Program-made: the position numbers and the translations under genes
Notes under the pieces: model-generated
What the model was told of the DNA's origin: nothing
The model's database searches: none
What the model saw: the letters and a program-made list of their open reading frames with translations, nothing else
NCBI GenBank assembly: GCA_011526085.1
Contig: WYBC01000040.1
Coordinates: 124,001-188,000, forward strand
Direction of reading: 5' to 3'
DNA: 64,000 nt
DNA from: Lysobacter sp.
Lineage (GTDB): Bacteria; Pseudomonadota; Gammaproteobacteria; Xanthomonadales; Xanthomonadaceae
In this document: positions 52,310 through 64,000 of the stretch, piece by piece
Layout of the letters: every line of letters starts with the position of its first letter
How positions within the stretch are numbered: position 1 is the stretch's first letter

Positions 52310-53407
52310 ATGGCGACTGTCGCGCTCGATCGGCTCCGCAAGGTCTACCCGGATGGACACGTCGCCGTGGCCGGCGCCAGCTTCGAGGCGGCGGACGGCG
52401 AACTGCTGGTGCTGGTCGGGCCTTCGGGCTGCGGCAAGTCCACGCTGCTGCGGATGATCGCGGGCCTGGAAGCGATCAGCGACGGCGCGCTGCGCATCGA
52501 CGGCCGAGTGGTGAACGACGTGGCCCCGAAGGACCGCGACATCGCCATGGTCTTCCAGAGTTACGCCCTCTATCCGCACATGACCGTCGCCGAGAATCTG
52601 GCGTTCGGCCTGACCCTGCGCGGCTGCCCGAAAGCGGAGATCGAGGAACGCATCCGCGCCGCCGCCGAGACCTTGGAACTGGGCGCGCTGTTGCAGCGCC
52701 GCCCGGCCGCGCTGTCCGGCGGCCAGCGCCAGCGCGTGGCGCTGGGTCGTGCACTGGTGCGCCAGCCGAAGGTGTTCCTGCTGGACGAGCCGCTGTCGAA
52801 CCTCGACGCCAAGCTGCGCGCGTCGATGCGCACCGAGATCGCCCGTCTGCATCGCAGCCTTGGCGCGACCATGGTCTACGTCACCCACGACCAGGTCGAA
52901 GCGATGACCCTCGGCCAGCGGATCGTGGTGATGAAGGACGGCGAGATCCAGCAGATCGACACGCCAATGGCGCTGTATCGCCGTCCGGCGAACGTCTTCG
53001 TGGCGACCTTCCTCGGCAGCCCGGCGATGAACCTGCTCCGCGGCCGGCTGGTCGCGGAGGGCGACCGGCCCGGGCTGGCGCTCTCGGAAGGGCTGATGCT
53101 GCCGCTGCCGGGCGGGGACATCGATCCGTCGTGGCTGGGGCGGGAGGTCGATCTGGGCCTGCGTCCGGAACATCTTCTCCTGTGCGCGGCCGGCGAGGCC
53201 GCGGACTTCGGCGCCGGGCTCGAAATGCTGGAGCCGGTCGGCAGCGAAGCCTTCGCCTACCTGCGTTTCGGCCCGCACCCGCTGGTGGCGCGGTTCGCGC
53301 CGGACGATCTGCCGGCGCCGGGCAGCATCGCGGGCCTGCGCGTGGCCCCGGGGCAATCGCACTTCTTCGACCCCGCCACCGGCCTGAGGCTGCCCGCCGC
53401 CGGGTGA
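52310..53407 (+). CDS. ABC sugar importer ATPase (MalK/UgpC/MsmX type)
   Basis: A 365-residue ATPase. Walker A GPSGCGKST, Q-loop VFQSYALYPHMTV, signature LSGGQRQRVALGRAL, Walker B VFLLDEPLSNLDAKL and the switch VTHDQVEAM lie within residues 1-240; the rest is the TOBE regulatory domain. The operon's permeases at 45733-47456 have no ATPase of their own, so this is their probable partner. AGGACGGAAG precedes the ATG at 52310. The divergent GH1 gene shares its control region. Confidence 0.94.
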   Translation: MATVALDRLRKVYPDGHVAVAGASFEAADGELLVLVGPSGCGKSTLLRMIAGLEAISDGALRIDGRVVNDVAPKDRDIAMVFQSYALYPHMTVAENLAFGLTLRGCPKAEIEERIRAAAETLELGALLQRRPAALSGGQRQRVALGRALVRQPKVFLLDEPLSNLDAKLRASMRTEIARLHRSLGATMVYVTHDQVEAMTLGQRIVVMKDGEIQQIDTPMALYRRPANVFVATFLGSPAMNLLRGRLVAEGDRPGLALSEGLMLPLPGGDIDPSWLGREVDLGLRPEHLLLCAAGEAADFGAGLEMLEPVGSEAFAYLRFGPHPLVARFAPDDLPAPGSIAGLRVAPGQSHFFDPATGLRLPAAG

Positions 53408-53408
53408 G

Positions 53409-53436
53409 TTTCCCCCGTCGCGGCGTTCTATATACT
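53409..53436 (+). promoter_or_regulatory. Putative smc promoter
   Basis: A -10 TATACT (53431-53436) with five of six consensus bases stands 134 nt before the smc ATG. The -35 at the expected place (TTTCCC, 53409-53414) is weak. The AT content rises clearly here, just after the ATPase stop. Confidence 0.45.
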
Positions 53437-53570
53437 GCGGTGATGATGCGGCAGTCGTGCCGTGTTGTCGCCAGCAAAATCAATCGCTTGGCGCCTCCTC
53501 TTCAACTTTTTTCCTGTCTTCGCCAGCGCCGGCCCCGCCCGGTCGGGCGGGTGGAGCCTCCGAACAGCGC

Positions 53571-56500
53571 ATGCGTCTTTCCACGATCAAGCTTTCCGGC
53601 TTCAAGTCCTTCGTCGACCCGACCACGCTGCACCTGCCGACCAACATGACCGGCGTGGTCGGTCCGAACGGCTGCGGCAAGTCGAACATCATCGACGCCA
53701 TCCGCTGGGTGATGGGCGAGAGCGCGGCCAGCCGCCTGCGCGGCGACTCGTTGACCGACGTGATCTTCTCCGGCAGTTCGGCGCGCAAGCCGGTGTCGCA
53801 GGCCACGGTCGAGCTGATCTTCGACAACAGCGACCACACCATCACCGGCGAATACGCCGCGTTCAATGAAATCTCGGTCAAGCGCCAGGTCAGCCGCGAC
53901 GGCCAGAGCAACTACTACCTCAACGGCACCAAGTGCCGTCGCCGCGACATCACCGATCTGTTCCTCGGCACCGGCCTCGGCCCGCGCAGCTACTCGATCA
54001 TCGAGCAGGGCATGATCTCGCAGGTCATCGAGGCCAAGCCCGAGGACCTGCGCGTCTATCTCGAAGAAGCCGCCGGCATCTCCAAGTACAAGGAGCGCCG
54101 CAAGGAAACCGAGACCCGCATCCGTCACACCCGCGAAAACCTCGACCGCCTCAACGACCTCCGCGAGGAAGTCGGCAAACAGCTGCAGCATCTCGCGCGG
54201 CAGGCGAAACAGGCCGAGCAGTACCAGTCGATCCAGGCCGAGCGCCGGATCAAGGACGCGGAGTGGAAAGCGCTGGAATTCCGGGTGCTCGACGCCCAGC
54301 TGCAGGTGCTGCGCGACGGGCTGATGCAGGAAGAGACCAGGCTGCAGCAGATCATCGCCGACCAGCGCGAGGCCGAACGGCTGATCGAGCAGGGTCGCGA
54401 ACGCCGCGAGGCCGCCGCCGACGCCCTCAACAAGGCCCAGGCCGAAGGCTACGAAGTCGGCGGCACGCTGGCGCGGATCGAACAGCAGATCGCGCACCAG
54501 CGCGAACTGTCCCAGCGTCTGCAGCGCGCCCGCGACGAAGCGCAGCAGGCGCTGTCGGAGATCGGCCTGCACATCGAAACCGACCAGAACCGCCTGGACG
54601 CGCTGCGCGCCGGCATCGAGGAATCCGAACCGCGGCTCGACGCACTGAAGGACGCCGACGCCGATCGCCAGCAGGCGCTGGCCGACGCCGAGGCGAAGCT
54701 CGCCGACTGGCAGCAGCGCTGGGACGCGCACAGCCGCGCGCAGAGCGAAGCCGCGCGCGCCGCCGACGTGGAACGCACCAAGGTCGATTACCTCGATCGC
54801 CAGTCGCTGGACGCCGAGCGTCGTCGCGAACATCTGAGCCATGAACGCAGCGCGCTGGATGTCAACGCGCTGGCCGAAGCGTTCGCCGGCCTGCAGCTCC
54901 AGCACGACGAGAAGAAGTTCGCGCTCGAAGGCATGACCGCCGATCTCGAAGCGCGCAAGGACGCGGTGCTCGGCCTGCAGGACCAGGTGCGCAACGCGCA
55001 GGCGGAACTCGCCGACGTGCGCAAGCAGACCCAGGCCGCGCGCGGCCGGCTGTCCTCGCTGGAAACGCTGCAGCATGCGGCGCTGGGCCAGGAGCAGGGC
55101 GCCGCGGTGGCCTGGCTGAAGCAGCGCGGACTGGATTCCGCCGCGCGCGTCGGCGAAGTGCTGCAGGTCGAATCCGGCTGGGAAAACGCGGTCGAAGGCG
55201 CGCTGGGCCAGTTGATCGAAGGCGTGCTGGTCGAATCGCCCGAGGCCTTGGTCGATGCGCTGGGCGAACTCGGCGAAGGCCGCATCGCGCTGGTGTCCGG
55301 CGACACCGGTGAGGCGGCGTTCGCGCCGACCTCGCTGGCCGCGAAAGTGCAGGGCCCGCTGGCGATCCGACGCATGCTGTCGAAGCTGCACGTCGCCGAA
55401 ACCCTCGGCGATGCGCGCGCGCTGCTGGCATCGCTCGGCGACGGCGAATCGGTCATCACCCGCCAGGGCGAGCGCATCGGTGCCGGCTGGGTGCGCGTGG
55501 TCCGGTCCGGCGCGGCCAAACAGGGCGCGCTGCTGCGCGAACGCGAGATCCAGAGCCTGCGCGCCGAAATCGAAATCCTGCAGCAGCGCGAAGCCGGGCT
55601 CGATCGCGGCATCGCCGGCCTGCGCGATCAACTGCTGGCCGCCGAGCAGCAGCGCGAAGACGCGCAGCGCACGCTGTATCTGGCGCACCGCAACGTGTCC
55701 GAATTGGCCGGCCAGTTGCAGAGCCAGCAGGGCAAACTCGATTCCGCCCGCACCCGCATCGACAAGATCGACGCCGATCTCGGCGTGCTGATCGAAGCGA
55801 TCGACAACAGCGCCCAACAGGCGCGCGAAGCTCGCTCCCGCCTCGAAGACGCGGTCTCGCGCATGGGCGAACTGGAAGGCACGCGGCAGGCGCTGGAAGC
55901 CGAACGCCGCACGCTGAGCGAAGCCCGCGATGGCGCACGCCAGGCCGCGCGCGAATCGCGCGATGCCGCGCATGCGCTGGCGCTCAGCCTCGAATCGCAG
56001 CGCGCGCAGATCGTGGCGCTGGCGCAGGCGCTGGATCGCATGGGCGGCCAGCGCGGCCAGCTCGACAGCCGGCTCACCGAACTCGCTTCGCAATTGTCCG
56101 AAGGCGATGCGCCGGTGGTCGCGCTCGAACGCGAACGCCAGGCCGCGCTGGAACAGCGCGTGCTCGCCGAGCGGCATCTTGCGGCGGCGCGCGCGGCGCT
56201 CGACGGCGTCGACAACGAACTGCGCGGCTACGAACAGACCCGGCATCAGCGCGACGAGCAGTCGGTGAGCCAGCGCGAGGCGATCTCGCAGCGCCGGCTC
56301 GACCAGCAGGCGCTGTCGCTGAAGGCCGGGCAGTTGGCCGAAGCGGTGGTGTCCGCCGGTTTCGTCGTCGAAGACGTGCTGAACACGCTCGCCGAAGACG
56401 CCGACCCGCGCGCCTGGGAGAAGATCGTCACCGACTTCGACGCCAAGCTGCGTCGCCTGGAACCGGTGAATCTCGCCGCGATCCAGGAGCACGCCGAGGC

Positions 56501-57074
56501 CGCGCAGCGCAAGGAATACCTCGACGCGCAGAACGCCGACCTCACCACCGCGCTGGAAACGCTGGAAGACGCGATCCGCAAGATCGACCGCGAAACCCGC
56601 GGCCGGTTCAAGGACACCTTCGACCGCGTCAACGCCGGCGTGCAGGAACTCTATCCGCGGCTCTTCGGCGGCGGTCATGCGTATCTCGAACTCACCGGCG
56701 AGGACCTGCTCGACACCGGCGTCGCGATCATGGCCCGGCCGCCGGGCAAGCGCGTCTCCAACATTTCGCTGCTGTCCGGCGGCGAGAAGGCGATGACCGC
56801 GGTGGCGCTGGTGTTCGCGATCTTCCGCCTGAATCCGGCGCCGTTCTGCCTGCTCGACGAGGTGGACGCGCCGCTGGACGAAGCCAACGTCGGTCGTTTC
56901 ACCGCGATGGTCAGCGAAATGAGCGAGCAGGTGCAGTTCCTGTTCGTCACCCACAACAAGGCCACCATGGAGGCCGCCCACCAGCTCAGCGGCGTCACCA
57001 TGCGCGAGCCGGGCGTCAGCCGCCTGGTGTCCGTCGACCTGGCCGAGGCCGCGCGCCTCGCCGGTGCGGCGTAA
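53571..57074 (+). CDS. smc: Chromosome segregation ATPase SMC
   Basis: An 1167-residue SMC. The N-terminal half-ATPase begins STIKLSGFKSFVDPTT and has Walker A GPNGCGKSN (about 32-40). Two long coiled coils (about 165-505 and 660-1000) flank the hinge. The C-terminal half has the signature SLLSGGEKAMTAVAL and Walker B FCLLDEVDAPLDEANV. It works with ScpA and ScpB, encoded 16 kb upstream. The Met at 53571 is chosen over 53457, as 38 non-homologous residues would otherwise precede STIKLSGF. zipA follows after 24 nt. Confidence 0.96.
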   Translation: MRLSTIKLSGFKSFVDPTTLHLPTNMTGVVGPNGCGKSNIIDAIRWVMGESAASRLRGDSLTDVIFSGSSARKPVSQATVELIFDNSDHTITGEYAAFNEISVKRQVSRDGQSNYYLNGTKCRRRDITDLFLGTGLGPRSYSIIEQGMISQVIEAKPEDLRVYLEEAAGISKYKERRKETETRIRHTRENLDRLNDLREEVGKQLQHLARQAKQAEQYQSIQAERRIKDAEWKALEFRVLDAQLQVLRDGLMQEETRLQQIIADQREAERLIEQGRERREAAADALNKAQAEGYEVGGTLARIEQQIAHQRELSQRLQRARDEAQQALSEIGLHIETDQNRLDALRAGIEESEPRLDALKDADADRQQALADAEAKLADWQQRWDAHSRAQSEAARAADVERTKVDYLDRQSLDAERRREHLSHERSALDVNALAEAFAGLQLQHDEKKFALEGMTADLEARKDAVLGLQDQVRNAQAELADVRKQTQAARGRLSSLETLQHAALGQEQGAAVAWLKQRGLDSAARVGEVLQVESGWENAVEGALGQLIEGVLVESPEALVDALGELGEGRIALVSGDTGEAAFAPTSLAAKVQGPLAIRRMLSKLHVAETLGDARALLASLGDGESVITRQGERIGAGWVRVVRSGAAKQGALLREREIQSLRAEIEILQQREAGLDRGIAGLRDQLLAAEQQREDAQRTLYLAHRNVSELAGQLQSQQGKLDSARTRIDKIDADLGVLIEAIDNSAQQAREARSRLEDAVSRMGELEGTRQALEAERRTLSEARDGARQAARESRDAAHALALSLESQRAQIVALAQALDRMGGQRGQLDSRLTELASQLSEGDAPVVALERERQAALEQRVLAERHLAAARAALDGVDNELRGYEQTRHQRDEQSVSQREAISQRRLDQQALSLKAGQLAEAVVSAGFVVEDVLNTLAEDADPRAWEKIVTDFDAKLRRLEPVNLAAIQEHAEAAQRKEYLDAQNADLTTALETLEDAIRKIDRETRGRFKDTFDRVNAGVQELYPRLFGGGHAYLELTGEDLLDTGVAIMARPPGKRVSNISLLSGGEKAMTAVALVFAIFRLNPAPFCLLDEVDAPLDEANVGRFTAMVSEMSEQVQFLFVTHNKATMEAAHQLSGVTMREPGVSRLVSVDLAEAARLAGAA

Positions 57075-57098
57075 ACCCAAGACAACGAGGTCACTGCG

Positions 57099-57818
57099 AT
57101 GTCGGATATCTGGATGTTGCGCATCGGGATCGTGATCGCCGGTCTGCTGTTGATGGCCGCGATCTATTTCTTCGGGCGCCCCCGCAGGCCCGAACAGGGC
57201 CGCAAGCGTCGCGACGATTCCGTCGATCGCGCCGAGCCGCGGATGCCGGCCACCGGCGCACCGCCACCGGGCCGCGACGACGTCGCGTTCGCGCAGGACG
57301 AGATGCCGCTGGAACCGGCCGCGCCGCCGCCGTCGGGCCCCGAAGTCGGCAAGCGCGACCGCGAGGAGTTCGACAAGATCGTCACCCTGTACGTTGCCGC
57401 CCGCGCCGGGCAGGTGCTGCGCGGTCCGGACATCGTCGTCGCCGCGGAGAAGGCCGGGCTCAGCTACGGCTACATGAGCATTTTCCATCGACTCGTCGAC
57501 GGTCGCGCCGACGGCGGCCCGATCTTCAGCGTGGCCAACATCAAGAAGCCCGGCGGTTTCGAGATGGCCGACATCCAGTCGGTGGAAACGCCCGCGATCG
57601 CGTTCTTCCTGACCTTGCCGGCGCCGATCCCCGCGCTCGACGCCTGGGAAAAGATGTTGCCCACCGCGCAGCGCATGGCCGAACTGCTCGAAGGGGTGGT
57701 GCTGGACGAATCGCGCAACGCGCTCGGCCGCCAGCGCATCGCCCACATCCGCGACGATCTGCGCGCCTACGATCGCCAGCACGAAGCGCCGCCGATCTCG
57801 AAGAACACCCGCTGGTGA
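57099..57818 (+). CDS. zipA: Cell division protein ZipA
   Basis: A 239-residue inner-membrane division protein. The N-terminal anchor (residues about 6-26, LRIGIVIAGLLLMAAIYFF) is followed by a basic patch, a Pro/Ala/Asp-rich linker (to about 85), and the FtsZ-binding ZipA C-terminal domain (about 90-225: EEFDKIVTLYVAARAGQVLRG, FSVANIKKPGGFE, LPAPIPALDAWEKML). The linker is shorter than in E. coli. The order smc-zipA-ligA is conserved in the family. Confidence 0.94.
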   Translation: MSDIWMLRIGIVIAGLLLMAAIYFFGRPRRPEQGRKRRDDSVDRAEPRMPATGAPPPGRDDVAFAQDEMPLEPAAPPPSGPEVGKRDREEFDKIVTLYVAARAGQVLRGPDIVVAAEKAGLSYGYMSIFHRLVDGRADGGPIFSVANIKKPGGFEMADIQSVETPAIAFFLTLPAPIPALDAWEKMLPTAQRMAELLEGVVLDESRNALGRQRIAHIRDDLRAYDRQHEAPPISKNTRW

Positions 57819-57827
57819 ACCAGCGCC

Positions 57828-61251
<3,424 letters not shown>

Positions 61252-61265
61252 TCCGGGTTTTCCGG

Positions 61266-61279
61266 TGAAAACGGTTACC
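61266..61279. promoter_or_regulatory. Possible fourth LacI-type operator
   Basis: TGAAAACGGTTACC differs from the site before lacI (TGAAAACGGTTACA) only at the last base. It lies 15 nt after the epmA stop and 99 nt before the DUF3011 gene. Whether the LacI protein of the sugar locus binds here is untested; chance occurrence of a 13/14 match in a 64-kb GC-rich window is unlikely but not excluded. Confidence 0.45.
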
Positions 61280-61377
61280 TGAACGCGCGGCCGATGGCGC
61301 GATCCGCGACGGAAAAATTCGCCGGCCATTCATCCGCCGCGGCTACATTGGAGTCACTCACCACGGGGGTGCCAACG

Positions 61378-62250
61378 ATGCGCAACACACGCTTTTCCGA
61401 CTCCATCGCCATGATCGCGACGGTCCTCTTCGGTGGTCTGCTGGGCGGTCTGTCCAGCCTGCCGGCGCAGGCGCAATGGAACAACTATGGTTACAACGGC
61501 ACCCTGGTGCGCTGCGAGTCGCGCGATGGCCGCACCGAGCGGTGCAGCACCAATGGCGGCGACGCGCAGTTGGTTCGCCAGTTCTCCGACACCGCCTGCA
61601 TCCGCGGCCGCACCTGGGGCAACGATTCGCGCGGCATCTGGGTGAGCTCGGGCTGTCGCGCGGAGTTCCGCGTCGAGACCGGCTTCGGTTATGGTGACGA
61701 CGATTACGCGTATGGCGGCGGTTCCGGTTACGGCAACAGCTACGGCTACGCCAGCGACGGCACCTTCCGCTGCGAATCCCGCGATGGCCGCACCGAACGC
61801 TGCGGCAACGGCGGACGCGCCGAGTTCGTGCGCCAGTTGTCGAACAGCCCCTGCATCCGCGGACGGACCTGGGGCAGCGATTCGCGCGGCGTCTGGGTCA
61901 GTGGTGGTTGCCGTGCGTTGTTCCGCACCGGTTATGGCAATGGCTACGGCAACGGCGGCTATGGCAACAACGGTTATGGCGGCAGCGACCTCGTGCGCTG
62001 CGAATCCCGCGACAATCGCAGCCACAGCTGCAACATGAGCGTCGGCCGCAACGGCGAAATCCGTCTGCTGCGCCAGCTGTCGGACAAGCCCTGCGTCGAA
62101 GGCCGGACCTGGGGCCAGAGCCGCAGCGGCGTGTGGGTGACGCAGGGCTGCCGCGCCGAATTCGTGGTTTCGCGTCGCGGCAGCCGCAGCGGCGACGGCT
62201 GGGACCGCCCGCCGGGCGATCTCGGCGACAGCCGCCCGCCGGGCGGTTGA
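61378..62250 (+). CDS. Exported protein with three DUF3011 repeats
   Basis: A 290-residue secreted protein. A signal peptide covers about 1-32 (cut near LPAQA-QWN). Three repeats of about 60-65 residues follow (about 42-98, 128-183, 204-264), each with four Cys, RCESRDGR, RQLS, C(I/V)xGRTWG and (G/S)(I/V)WV(S/T)xGCRAxF. They are joined by Gly/Tyr/Asn-rich linkers (GYGNGYGNGGYGNN). The C-terminus is basic and Pro-rich. DUF3011 is of unknown function; the Cys spacing suggests one or two disulfides per repeat. The Met at 61378 is chosen for the signal peptide. Confidence 0.9.
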   Translation: MRNTRFSDSIAMIATVLFGGLLGGLSSLPAQAQWNNYGYNGTLVRCESRDGRTERCSTNGGDAQLVRQFSDTACIRGRTWGNDSRGIWVSSGCRAEFRVETGFGYGDDDYAYGGGSGYGNSYGYASDGTFRCESRDGRTERCGNGGRAEFVRQLSNSPCIRGRTWGSDSRGVWVSGGCRALFRTGYGNGYGNGGYGNNGYGGSDLVRCESRDNRSHSCNMSVGRNGEIRLLRQLSDKPCVEGRTWGQSRSGVWVTQGCRAEFVVSRRGSRSGDGWDRPPGDLGDSRPPGG

Positions 62251-62275
62251 ACGCAGCGCATTCCGCGATACCGCG

Positions 62276-62306
62276 ACGACCCGGCTCCGGCCGGGTCGTT
62301 TCGTTT
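62276..62306 (+). terminator. Rho-independent terminator after the DUF3011 gene
   Basis: A 10-bp perfect stem ACGACCCGGC / GCCGGGTCGT (62276-62285 and 62290-62299) with a 4-nt loop is followed by TTCGTTTG, an interrupted T-run. It begins 26 nt after the stop codon. Confidence 0.8.
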
Positions 62307-62357
62307 GTGCGATACCCGCTGCGGTGGTTCGCGGCCCCGGACCGTTAGAATGGGCGC

Positions 62358-63434
62358 ATGCCAGACACCATCGATTACGCCCGCTACGACCGCATCCGCC
62401 CGATCCGCTGGACCGGCGACGCCCTCGAACTCCTCGACCAGCGCAAGCTGCCCTTCGCGGTCGAATACGTGCCGTGCCGCACCAGCGGCGCGGTGGCGGT
62501 CGCCATCCATGCGCTGATCGTGCGCGGCGCGCCGGCCATCGGCATCGCTGCGGCCTGGGGCGTGGTGCTCGCCGCGCGCGAACTGGACGCCGCCACCGGC
62601 GGCGGCATCGCCGCGGCAGCCGAGGCGGCCGAACGGCTGGAACCGGTGATGCAGCAGCTCAACGCCGCGCGGCCGACCGCGGTCAATCTGGCCTGGGCGC
62701 TGCAACGCATGCGCCGCGCGCTGTCGGTCGCGGGCGAGGACTGGCGCACGGCGCTGTTCCGCGAAGCGAAGGCCATCGAAAGCGAAGATCTCGCCGCCAA
62801 TCGCAAGATGGGCCGGCTCGGTGCGCAACTCATCGCGAACGGCAGCGGCGTGCTGACCCACTGCAATACGGGCTCGCTGGCCACCGCCGGTTTCGGCACC
62901 GCGCTCGGCGTGATCCGCGCCGGGGTCGCGCAAGGGCGGATCGAGCGCGTGTACGCGGGCGAGACCCGCCCCTGGCTGCAGGGCGCGCGCCTGACGGTCT
63001 GGGAACTGCAGCAGGACGGCATCGACGCCACCCTGATCGCCGATGCCGCCGCGTCCCATCTGATGAAGACCGGACAGGTGCAGTGGGTGATCGTGGGCGC
63101 GGACCGGATCTGCGCCAACGGCGACACCGCCAACAAGATCGGCACCTATCAGCTCGCGATCGCCGCGCGTTATCACGGCGTCAAGTTCATGGTCGTCGCG
63201 CCGTCGTCGACGGTCGACATGGCCACCGCCAACGGCGGCAAGATCGAGATCGAAGAGCGCGATCCCGCCGAACTGCTGGCCGTCGGCGCGACCCGCACGG
63301 TGGCCGAAGGCATCCGCGCCTGGAACCCGGTGTTCGACGTCACGCCGTCCGAACTGATCGACGCCATCGTCACCGAACGCGGCGTGGTCGAGCGCCCCAA
63401 CCGGGTCTCGATGCAGACCTTCTTCGGGCACTGA
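62358..63434 (+). CDS. mtnA: Methylthioribose-1-phosphate isomerase MtnA
   Basis: A 358-residue enzyme of the methionine salvage pathway converting 5-methylthioribose-1-phosphate to the ribulose form. It has the IF2B-like fold with the N-terminal [31 protein letters not shown], the catalytic Cys in [14 protein letters not shown] and Asp in [19 protein letters not shown]. Length is normal. Other mtn genes are not in the window. The gene stands alone before gyrA. Confidence 0.95.
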   Translation: MPDTIDYARYDRIRPIRWTGDALELLDQRKLPFAVEYVPCRTSGAVAVAIHALIVRGAPAIGIAAAWGVVLAARELDAATGGGIAAAAEAAERLEPVMQQLNAARPTAVNLAWALQRMRRALSVAGEDWRTALFREAKAIESEDLAANRKMGRLGAQLIANGSGVLTHCNTGSLATAGFGTALGVIRAGVAQGRIERVYAGETRPWLQGARLTVWELQQDGIDATLIADAAASHLMKTGQVQWVIVGADRICANGDTANKIGTYQLAIAARYHGVKFMVVAPSSTVDMATANGGKIEIEERDPAELLAVGATRTVAEGIRAWNPVFDVTPSELIDAIVTERGVVERPNRVSMQTFFGH

Positions 63435-63574
63435 AAAAACGCGGCAGGCGCTGCCGTTCGCCGGGTTTCCGGGAGTGCCGTGGGAGCGCCCCGGATGAAG
63501 TTGCGACGCATGCGCAAGTTCCTGTTTTCGCATGGGAAAAACGCTCCTGCCGGTGGGCGTGAAATGCCTGCGCG

Positions 63575-63583
63575 TGCTACAAT
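63575..63583 (+). promoter_or_regulatory. Extended -10 promoter of gyrA
   Basis: TGC-TACAAT (63575-63583) has the extended -10 TG and five of six -10 bases, 138 nt before the gyrA ATG. No recognisable -35 is at 16-18 nt, as usual for extended -10 promoters. The 287-nt gap after mtnA also contains a small CGGCAG-GCG-CTGCCG hairpin (63443-63457) that may end the mtnA transcript. Confidence 0.5.
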
Positions 63584-63721
63584 CCGGCGTTCGCGCATGG
63601 AACCGCGCGCGTCCTCCGGAGCGACCCCTCGGCTGGCCCCGTCGCACATCGCGGCGCCCCCCGGTCTTGCCCCGGAACGATGCCCGTTCCGCCGCGCCGC
63701 CACCCAGCACAAGAAGTCGTA

Positions 63722-64000
63722 ATGACCGAACTCGCGAAGGAAATCATCCCCGTCAATCTCGAAGACGAGATGCGTCGCAGCTATCTCGATTACGCCATGA
63801 GCGTGATCGTGGGCCGCGCGCTCCCGGACGTGAGGGACGGCCTCAAGCCGGTGCATCGTCGCGTGCTGTTCGCGATGAACGAGCTGGGCGCGCACAGCAA
63901 CAAGCCTTATTACAAATCGGCGCGTATCGTCGGTGACGTGATCGGTAAGTACCACCCGCACGGCGATCAGTCGGTGTACGACACGCTGGTGCGCATGGCG
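63722..64000 (+). CDS. gyrA: DNA gyrase subunit A, N-terminal part
   Basis: The first 93 codons of gyrase A, cut by the window end. It begins [20 protein letters not shown] and has [20 protein letters not shown], then [18 protein letters not shown]. GyrA cleaves and rejoins DNA in supercoiling; the active Tyr122 would lie beyond the window. Numbering is identical to E. coli in this part, and residue 83 is Gln and 84 Ser, where E. coli has Ser83 and Ala84, in the region that determines quinolone response. Frame and start agree with all known GyrA. Confidence 0.97.
   Translation, partial: MTELAKEIIPVNLEDEMRRSYLDYAMSVIVGRALPDVRDGLKPVHRRVLFAMNELGAHSNKPYYKSARIVGDVIGKYHPHGDQSVYDTLVRMA

Noticed and set aside
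53502-57782. A 1426-codon antisense open frame across smc and zipA
   Set aside because: It mirrors two essential, well-conserved genes; the translation has repeated Gln/Arg/Phe runs caused by the codon pattern of the SMC coiled coils.

Overview
The window is a high-GC chromosomal segment from a gammaproteobacterium of the Lysobacteraceae/Xanthomonadaceae (Lysobacter, Luteimonas or Stenotrophomonas type). The evidence is the scpA-scpB-rluB block, the smc-zipA-ligA-epmA block, an Oar-type TonB receptor with a VVVVG TonB box, a Xanthomonas-like virB/virD4 locus, a GTAG-type REP element, and a gyrA with Gln at position 83. No phage, integrase or insertion sequence is visible. Gene density is near 90 percent, and many neighbouring genes overlap by 4 nt (ATGA or GTGA).

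Region by region. 1-5.4 kb: a minus-strand quinone/redox cluster (YtcJ-type amidohydrolase, isochorismatase-like hydrolase, WrbA, pirin) divergent from its probable LysR regulator, with a TGGAAA-N7-TTTCCA palindrome between them. 5.7-9.4 kb: MFS exporter, tRNA-Leu(UAA), FMN-binding glutamate-synthase-like protein. 9.4-15 kb (minus): secreted DUF885 protein, YhhQ-type queuosine precursor transporter coupled to DUF502, and a membrane Ser/Thr kinase fused to a formylglycine-generating-enzyme-like domain. 15-22.5 kb: hypothetical proteins, DUF4442 protein, thioredoxin-TPR protein, a split spermidine-synthase-like pair, a three-gene cassette with a small HTH repressor, SemiSWEET, and an exported amidohydrolase. 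22.6-32.8 kb: a type IV secretion locus. virD4 is divergent from virB1, two virB2, virB3, virB4, virB5, virB6 and a DUF4189 gene, closed by a strong terminator. virB7-virB11 are absent from the window. 33-38.6 kb: tRNA-Leu(CAA), cysteine dioxygenase-like protein, rluB, scpB, scpA, then yciI and bolA. 38.7-53.4 kb: a sugar utilisation locus. 53.4-64 kb: smc, zipA, ligA, epmA, a DUF3011 protein, mtnA and the start of gyrA.

The sugar locus works as a unit: LacI-family regulator, TonB receptor, GH144-like lipoprotein, ABC solute-binding lipoprotein and two permeases, a 1043-residue secreted six-hairpin glycosidase, GH1 beta-glucosidase and a MalK/MsmX-type ATPase. Three copies of a near-identical LacI-type operator (TGTAACCGGTTACA and close variants) lie before lacI, before the receptor, and between the GH1 gene and the ATPase gene. 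A fourth lies 8 kb away before the DUF3011 gene. GH144 family knowledge suggests beta-1,2-glucan as the substrate; this is inference.

The most interesting points are the tandem virB2 pilins, whose predicted mature forms differ at three positions, in a virB operon that has hairpins in most of its gaps and lacks the virB7-11 block; the self-contained LacI regulon with its distant extra site; the kinase-FGE fusion; and the HTH cassette with a palindrome exactly between its -35 and -10.
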